From contig OY829541.1 in NCBI GenBank assembly GCA_963691705.1, forward strand, positions 18,408,564 through 18,472,563: a stretch of 64,000 bases of DNA, read 5' to 3'. The position numbers and the translations under genes are program-made. Every line of letters begins with the position of its first letter. Position 1 is the first letter of the stretch. The notes beneath the pieces were generated by a model. The model was not told the DNA's origin, ran no database searches, and saw only the letters and a program-made list of their open reading frames with translations. The stretch is from Viola odorata. Lineage: Eukaryota; Streptophyta; Magnoliopsida; Malpighiales; Violaceae. Positions 59,745-64,000 of the stretch are shown one piece after another.

Positions 59745-62333
59745 CCATGCCCAACGGCATGTCAAATTTCAATTTCAATTTCTAGACCATGCCCAACGGC
59801 ATGTCACACTCCAATTTCTAATCCATGCCCAAATGGCATGTCAATTTCATAATTTCAATGTCTAAACCATGCCTAATCGGCATGTCAAATTTCAATTTCT
59901 AATCCATGCCCAAACGGCATGTCAATTTCATAATTTCAATTTCTAAACCATGCCCAACGGCATGTCAACTTTCAATTTCAATTTCTAGACCATGCCCAAT
60001 CGGCATGTCAAATTTCATAACTTCAATTTCTAAACCATGCCCAACGGCATGTCAAATTTCAATTTCAATTTCTATACCATGCCCAGCGGCATGTCAAATT
60101 TCAATTTCTAATCCATGCCCAAACGGCATGTCAATTTCATAATTTCAATTTCTAAGCCATGCCCAACGGCATGTCAACTTTCAATTTCAATTTCTAGACC
60201 ATGCCCAATCGGCATGTAAAATTTCATAACTTCAATTTCTAAACCATACCCAACGGCATGTCAAATTTCAATTTCAATTTCTAGACCATGCCCAACGGCA
60301 TGTCAAATTTCAATTTCAATTTCTAGACCATGCCCAACGGCATGTCACATTCCAATTTCTAATCCATGCCCAAACGGCATGTCAATTTCATAATTTCAAT
60401 TTCTAAACCATGCCTAATCGGCATGTCAAATTTCAATTTCTAATCCATGCCCAAACGACATTTTAATTTCATAATTTCAATTTCTAAACCATGCCCTACG
60501 GCATGTCAACTTTCAATTTCAATTTCTAGACCATGCCCAATCGGCATGTCGAATTTCATAACTTGAATTTCTAAACCATGCCCAACGGCATGTCAAATTT
60601 CAATTTCAATTTCTAGACCATGACCAATCGGCATGTCAAATTTCATAACTTCAATTTCTAAACGATGCCCAACGGCATGTCAAATTTCAATTTCTAATCC
60701 ATGCCCAAACGGCATGTCAATTTCATAATTTCAATTTCTAAGCCATGCCCAACGGCATGTCAACTTTCAATTTCAATTTCTAGACCATGCCCAATCGGCA
60801 TGTCAAATTTCATAACTTCAATTTCTAAACCATGCCCAACGGCATGTCAAATTTCAATTTCAATTTCTAGACCATGCCCAACGGCATGTCACATTCCAAT
60901 TTCTAATCCATGCCCAAACGGGATGTCAATTTCATAATTTCAATTTCTAAACCATGCCTAATCGGCATGTCAAATTTCAATTTCTAATCCATGCCCAAAC
61001 GGCATGTCAATTTCATAATTTCAATTTCTAAACCATGCCCTACGGCATGTCAACTTTTAATTTCAATTTCTAAACCATGCCCAATCGGCATGTCGAATTT
61101 CATAACTTGAATTTCTAAACCATGCCCAACGGCATGTCAAATTTCAATTTCAATTTCTAGACCAAGACCAATCAGCATGTCAAATTTCATAACTTCAATT
61201 TCTAAACGATGCCCAACGGCATGTCAAATTTCAATTTCTAATCCATGCCCAAACGGCATGTCAATTTCATAATTTCAATTTCTAAGCCATGCCCAACGGC
61301 ATGTCAACTTTCAATTTCAATTTCTAGACCATGCCCAATCGGCATGTCAAATTTCATAACTTCAATTTCTAAACCATGCCCAACGGCATACCAAATTTCA
61401 CTTTCAATTTCTAGACCATGCCCAACGGCATGTAAAATTTCAATTTCAATTTCTAGACCATGCCCAACGGCATGTCACACTCCAATTTCTAATCCATGCC
61501 CAAATGGCATGTCAATTTCATAATTTCAATTTCTAAACCATGCCAAATCGGCATGTCAAATTTCAATTTCTAATCCATGCCCAAACGGCATGTCAATTTC
61601 ATAATTTCAATTTCTAAACCATGCCCAATCGGCATGTCAAATTTCAATTTCTAATCCATGCCCAAACGGCATATCAACTTTCAATTTCAATTTCTAGACC
61701 ATGCCCGACGGCATGTCAACTTTCAATTTCAATTTCTAGACCATGCCCAATCGGCATGTAAAATTTCATAACTTCAATTTCTAAACCATACCCAACGGCA
61801 TGTCAAATTTCAATTTCAATTTCTAGACCATGCCCAACGTCATGTCAAATTTCAATTTCATTTTCTAGACCATGCCCAATCGGCATGTCGAATTTCATAA
61901 CTTGAATTTCTAAACCATGCCCAACGGCATGTCAAATTTCAATTTCAATTTCTAGACCATGACCAATCGGCATGTCAAATTTCATAACTTCAATTTCTAA
62001 ACGATGCCCAACGGCATGTCAAATTTCAATTTCTAATCCATGCCCAAACGGCATGTCAATTTCATAATTTCAATTTCTAAGCCATGCCCAACGGCATGTC
62101 AACTTTCAATTTCAATTTCTAGACCATGCCCGACGGCATGTCAACTTTCAATTTCAATTTCTAGACCATGCCCAATCGGCATGTCAAATTTCATAACTGC
62201 AATTTCTAAACCATTCCCAACGGCATGTCAAATTTCAATTTCAATTTCTAGACCATGACCAATCGGCATGTCAAATTTCATAACTTCAATTTCTAAACGA
62301 TGCCCAACGGCATGTCAAATTTCAATTTCTAAT
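59745..62333 (+). repeat. Mixed HOR segment (795- and 544-bp units, then irregular)
   Basis: Contains a 795-bp unit (59904-60698), a 544-bp unit without block II (60699-61242), a CATACC stretch, and from about 61530 shortened and rearranged pieces. Examples are a CCCAAACGGCATATCAAC head near 61665 and CCCAACGTCATG near 61836. Several single-base changes are not seen elsewhere (CGGGATG near 60919, ACTTTTAATTTC near 61053, AATCAGC near 61171). No non-satellite sequence is present. Confidence 0.82.
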
Positions 62334-64000
62334 CCATGCCCAAACGGCATGTCAAATTTCATAACTTCAATTTCAAGACCATGCCCAACGGCATGACAAA
62401 TTTCAATTTCAATTTCTACACCATGCCCAACGGCATGTCAAATTCCAATTTCTAATCCATGCCCAAACGGCATGTCAATTTCATAATTTCAATTTCTAAA
62501 CCATGCCCAATCGGCATGTCAAATTTCAATTTCTAATCCATGCCCAAACGGCATGTCAATTTCATAATTTCAATTTCTAAACCATGCCCAACGGCATGTC
62601 AACTTTCAATTTCAATTTCTAGACCATGCCCAACCGGCATGTTGAATTTCATAACTTCAATTTCTAAACCATGCCCAACGGCATGTCAAATTTCAATTTC
62701 AATTTCTAGACCATGACCAACCGGCATGTCAAATTTCATAACTTCAATTTCTAAACCATGCCCAACGGCATGTCAAATTTCAATTACAATTTCTTGACCA
62801 TGCCCAACGGCATGTCACATTCCAATTTCTAATCCATGCCCAAACGGCATGTCAATTTCATAATTTCATATTCTAAACCATGCCCAATCGGCATGTCAAA
62901 TTTCTATTTCTAATCCATGCCCAAACGGCATGTCAATTTCATAATTTCAATTTCTAAACCATGCCCAACGGCATGTCAACTTTCAATTTCAATTTCTAGA
63001 CCATGACCAATCGGCATGTCAAATTTCATAACTTCAATTTCTAAACCATGCCCAACGGCATGTCAAATTTCAATTTCAATTTTTAGACCATGACCAATCG
63101 GCATGTAAAATTTCATAACTTCAATTTCTAAACCATGCCCAACGGGATGTCAAATTTCAATTTCAATTTCTAGACCATGCCCAACGGCATGTCACATTCC
63201 AATTTCTAATCCATGCCCAAACGGCATGTCAATTTCATAATTTCAATTTCTAAGCCATGCCCAACGGCATGTCAACTTTCAATTTCAATTTCTAGACCAT
63301 GCCCGACGGCATGTCAACTTTCAATTTCAATTTCTAGACCATGCCCAACGGCATGTCACATTCCAATTTGTAATCCATGCCCAAACGGCATGTCAATTTC
63401 ATAATTTCAATTTCTAAACCATGCCCAACGGCATGTCACATTCCAATATCTAATCCATGCCCAAACGGCATGTCAATTTCATAATTTCAATTTCTAAACC
63501 ATGCCCAACGGCATGTCAAATTTCAATTTCAATTTCTAGACCATGCCCAACGGCATGTCAAATTTCAATTTCAATTTCTAGACCATGCCCGACGGCATGT
63601 CAACTTTCAATTTCAATTTCTATACCATGCCCAGCGGCATGTCAAATTTCAATTTCTAGACCATGCCCGACGGCATGTCAACTTTCAATTTCAATTTCTA
63701 AACCATGCCCAACGGCATGTCACATTCCAATATCTAATCCATGCCCAAACGGCATGTCAATTTCATAATTTCAATTTCTAAACCATGCCCAACGGCATGT
63801 CAAATTTCAATTTCAATTTCTAGACCATGCCCAACGGCATGTCAAATTTCAATTTCAATTTCTAGACCATGCCCAACGGCATGTCAAATTTCAATTTCAA
63901 TTTTTAGACCATGCCCAACGGCATGTCAAATTTCAATTTCAATTTCTAGACCATGCCCAATCGGCATGTCGAATTTCATAACTTGAATTTCTAAACCATG
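62334..64000 (+). repeat. Recurrence of the 7-10 kb sequence type
   Basis: The rare TTTCAAGACC / GGCATGACAAA / TCTACACC series near 62370 recurs from 7.0 and 9.1 kb. From about 63,050 to 63,958 the sequence follows 9,323-10,231 at offset 53,727, with few differences (CCCAAGCGG at 9728 reads CCCAAACGG here). At about 63,960 it leaves that match: a GTCGAA/CTTGAA class B2 monomer follows four class A monomers, a junction not seen elsewhere. Confidence 0.82.

Larger units (their letters stand above)
1..64000 (+). repeat. Satellite DNA array, ~42-bp monomers, fills window
   Basis: Every line of the window is made of head-to-tail monomers that begin CCATGCC (or a one-base variant), contain GGCATG, and end in an AATTTC-rich tail closing with TAGA, TAAA, TAAG or TAAT. 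Monomers are 36, 37, 42, 44 or 45 bp, with rare 43 and 48 bp forms. All read in one orientation; I saw no inverted monomer, no unique spacer, no N gap and no inserted transposon. The commonest monomer has 13 A, 13 T, 11 C and 5 G on the + strand, so the strand is strongly C-over-G skewed. Both ends are cut inside monomers, so the array extends beyond the window. Satellites of this size and order are a feature of eukaryotic heterochromatin; the chromosomal location is not shown by the sequence. Confidence 0.98.

Noticed and set aside
1..64000. CRISPR array (20-bp head as repeat, ~22-bp tail as spacer)
   Set aside because: The would-be spacers are themselves the same repeated AATTTC tails. There is no unique spacer set, no leader and no cas gene.
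1..64000. Telomere-type repeat from the AATTTC hexamers
   Set aside because: Hexamers come only two to four at a time inside a longer monomer, and the motif lacks the G-rich strand of telomere repeats.
1..64000. Plasmid iteron cluster or replication origin
   Set aside because: Iteron sets are short and lie beside a replication gene. Here the repeat fills 64 kb with no gene.
1..64000. Mobile element, retrotransposon or viral insertion
   Set aside because: I found no terminal repeats, target duplications, coding domains or non-satellite sequence anywhere in the window.
1..64000. tRNA, rRNA or other structured RNA gene
   Set aside because: No cloverleaf, rRNA core or other known RNA pattern seen; the only inverted repeat is the 6-bp monomer palindrome.

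Overview
The whole window is one uninterrupted satellite DNA array. I see no gene, RNA gene, mobile element or unique sequence in it. Every part is built from short AT-rich monomers (about 36-38 % GC) in the same head-to-tail orientation. The commonest monomer is 42 bp: a 20-base head CCATGCCCAACGGCATGTCA followed by (AATTTC)x3 and TAGA. The other classes are 36, 37, 44 and 45 bp. From the mean monomer length of the best-resolved unit (876 bp / 21 monomers) the window holds roughly 1,530 monomers. Both window ends lie inside the array, so its true size is unknown. A contiguous, multi-level satellite of this kind points to eukaryotic heterochromatin (centromeric, pericentromeric, subtelomeric or interstitial). 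I cannot name the species or decide between plant, animal and other lineages from the sequence alone.

The array has a clear hierarchy. A 6-base micro-repeat (AATTTC) sits inside each monomer. Monomers combine into three blocks: block I (209 bp, or 290 bp when it carries an extra 44+37 bp pair), block II (332 bp) and block III (254 bp). Together the blocks make a 21-monomer higher-order repeat (HOR) of 876 bp. Shorter HOR forms of 795, 586, 544, 541 and 290 bp are explained exactly by leaving out whole blocks or the 81-bp pair. These units are grouped into larger tandem duplications with periods of 921, 1,752, 1,791, 2,093, 2,709, 3,027, 3,176, 3,220/3,262, 2,257/2,798/3,052 and about 9,772 bp.

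Layout: 1-9,772 is the first copy of a ~9.77-kb repeat, with internal 328-bp and 2,093-bp duplications. 9,773-16,130 is its second copy, whose right part starts a 3.2-kb repeat series (12,911-20,067). 20,068-23,649 is two 1,791-bp copies. 23,650-28,239 is a 3,176-bp repeat and part of a second. 28,240-31,743 is the most regular part: four 876-bp units forming two 1,752-bp dimers. 31,744-32,716 is a mixed segment. 32,717-38,770 is two 3,027-bp copies. 38,771-40,484 is mixed. 40,485-45,902 is two 2,709-bp copies. 45,903-55,680 is a series of 2,257, 2,798 and 3,052 bp plus a truncated copy. 55,681-57,432 is two 876-bp units. 57,903-59,744 is two 921-bp copies. 59,745-64,000 is mixed and ends in sequence matching the 9.3-10.2 kb part of the window.

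Many + strand reading frames of 60-180 codons exist, but they follow from monomer length and from where stops fall in the monomer. They are not annotated as genes. The most interesting content is the combinatorial block structure of the HORs, the in-register recombination it implies, a conserved 6-bp-arm palindrome in every monomer class, and sporadic CpG-to-TpG/CpA changes in the palindrome loop.
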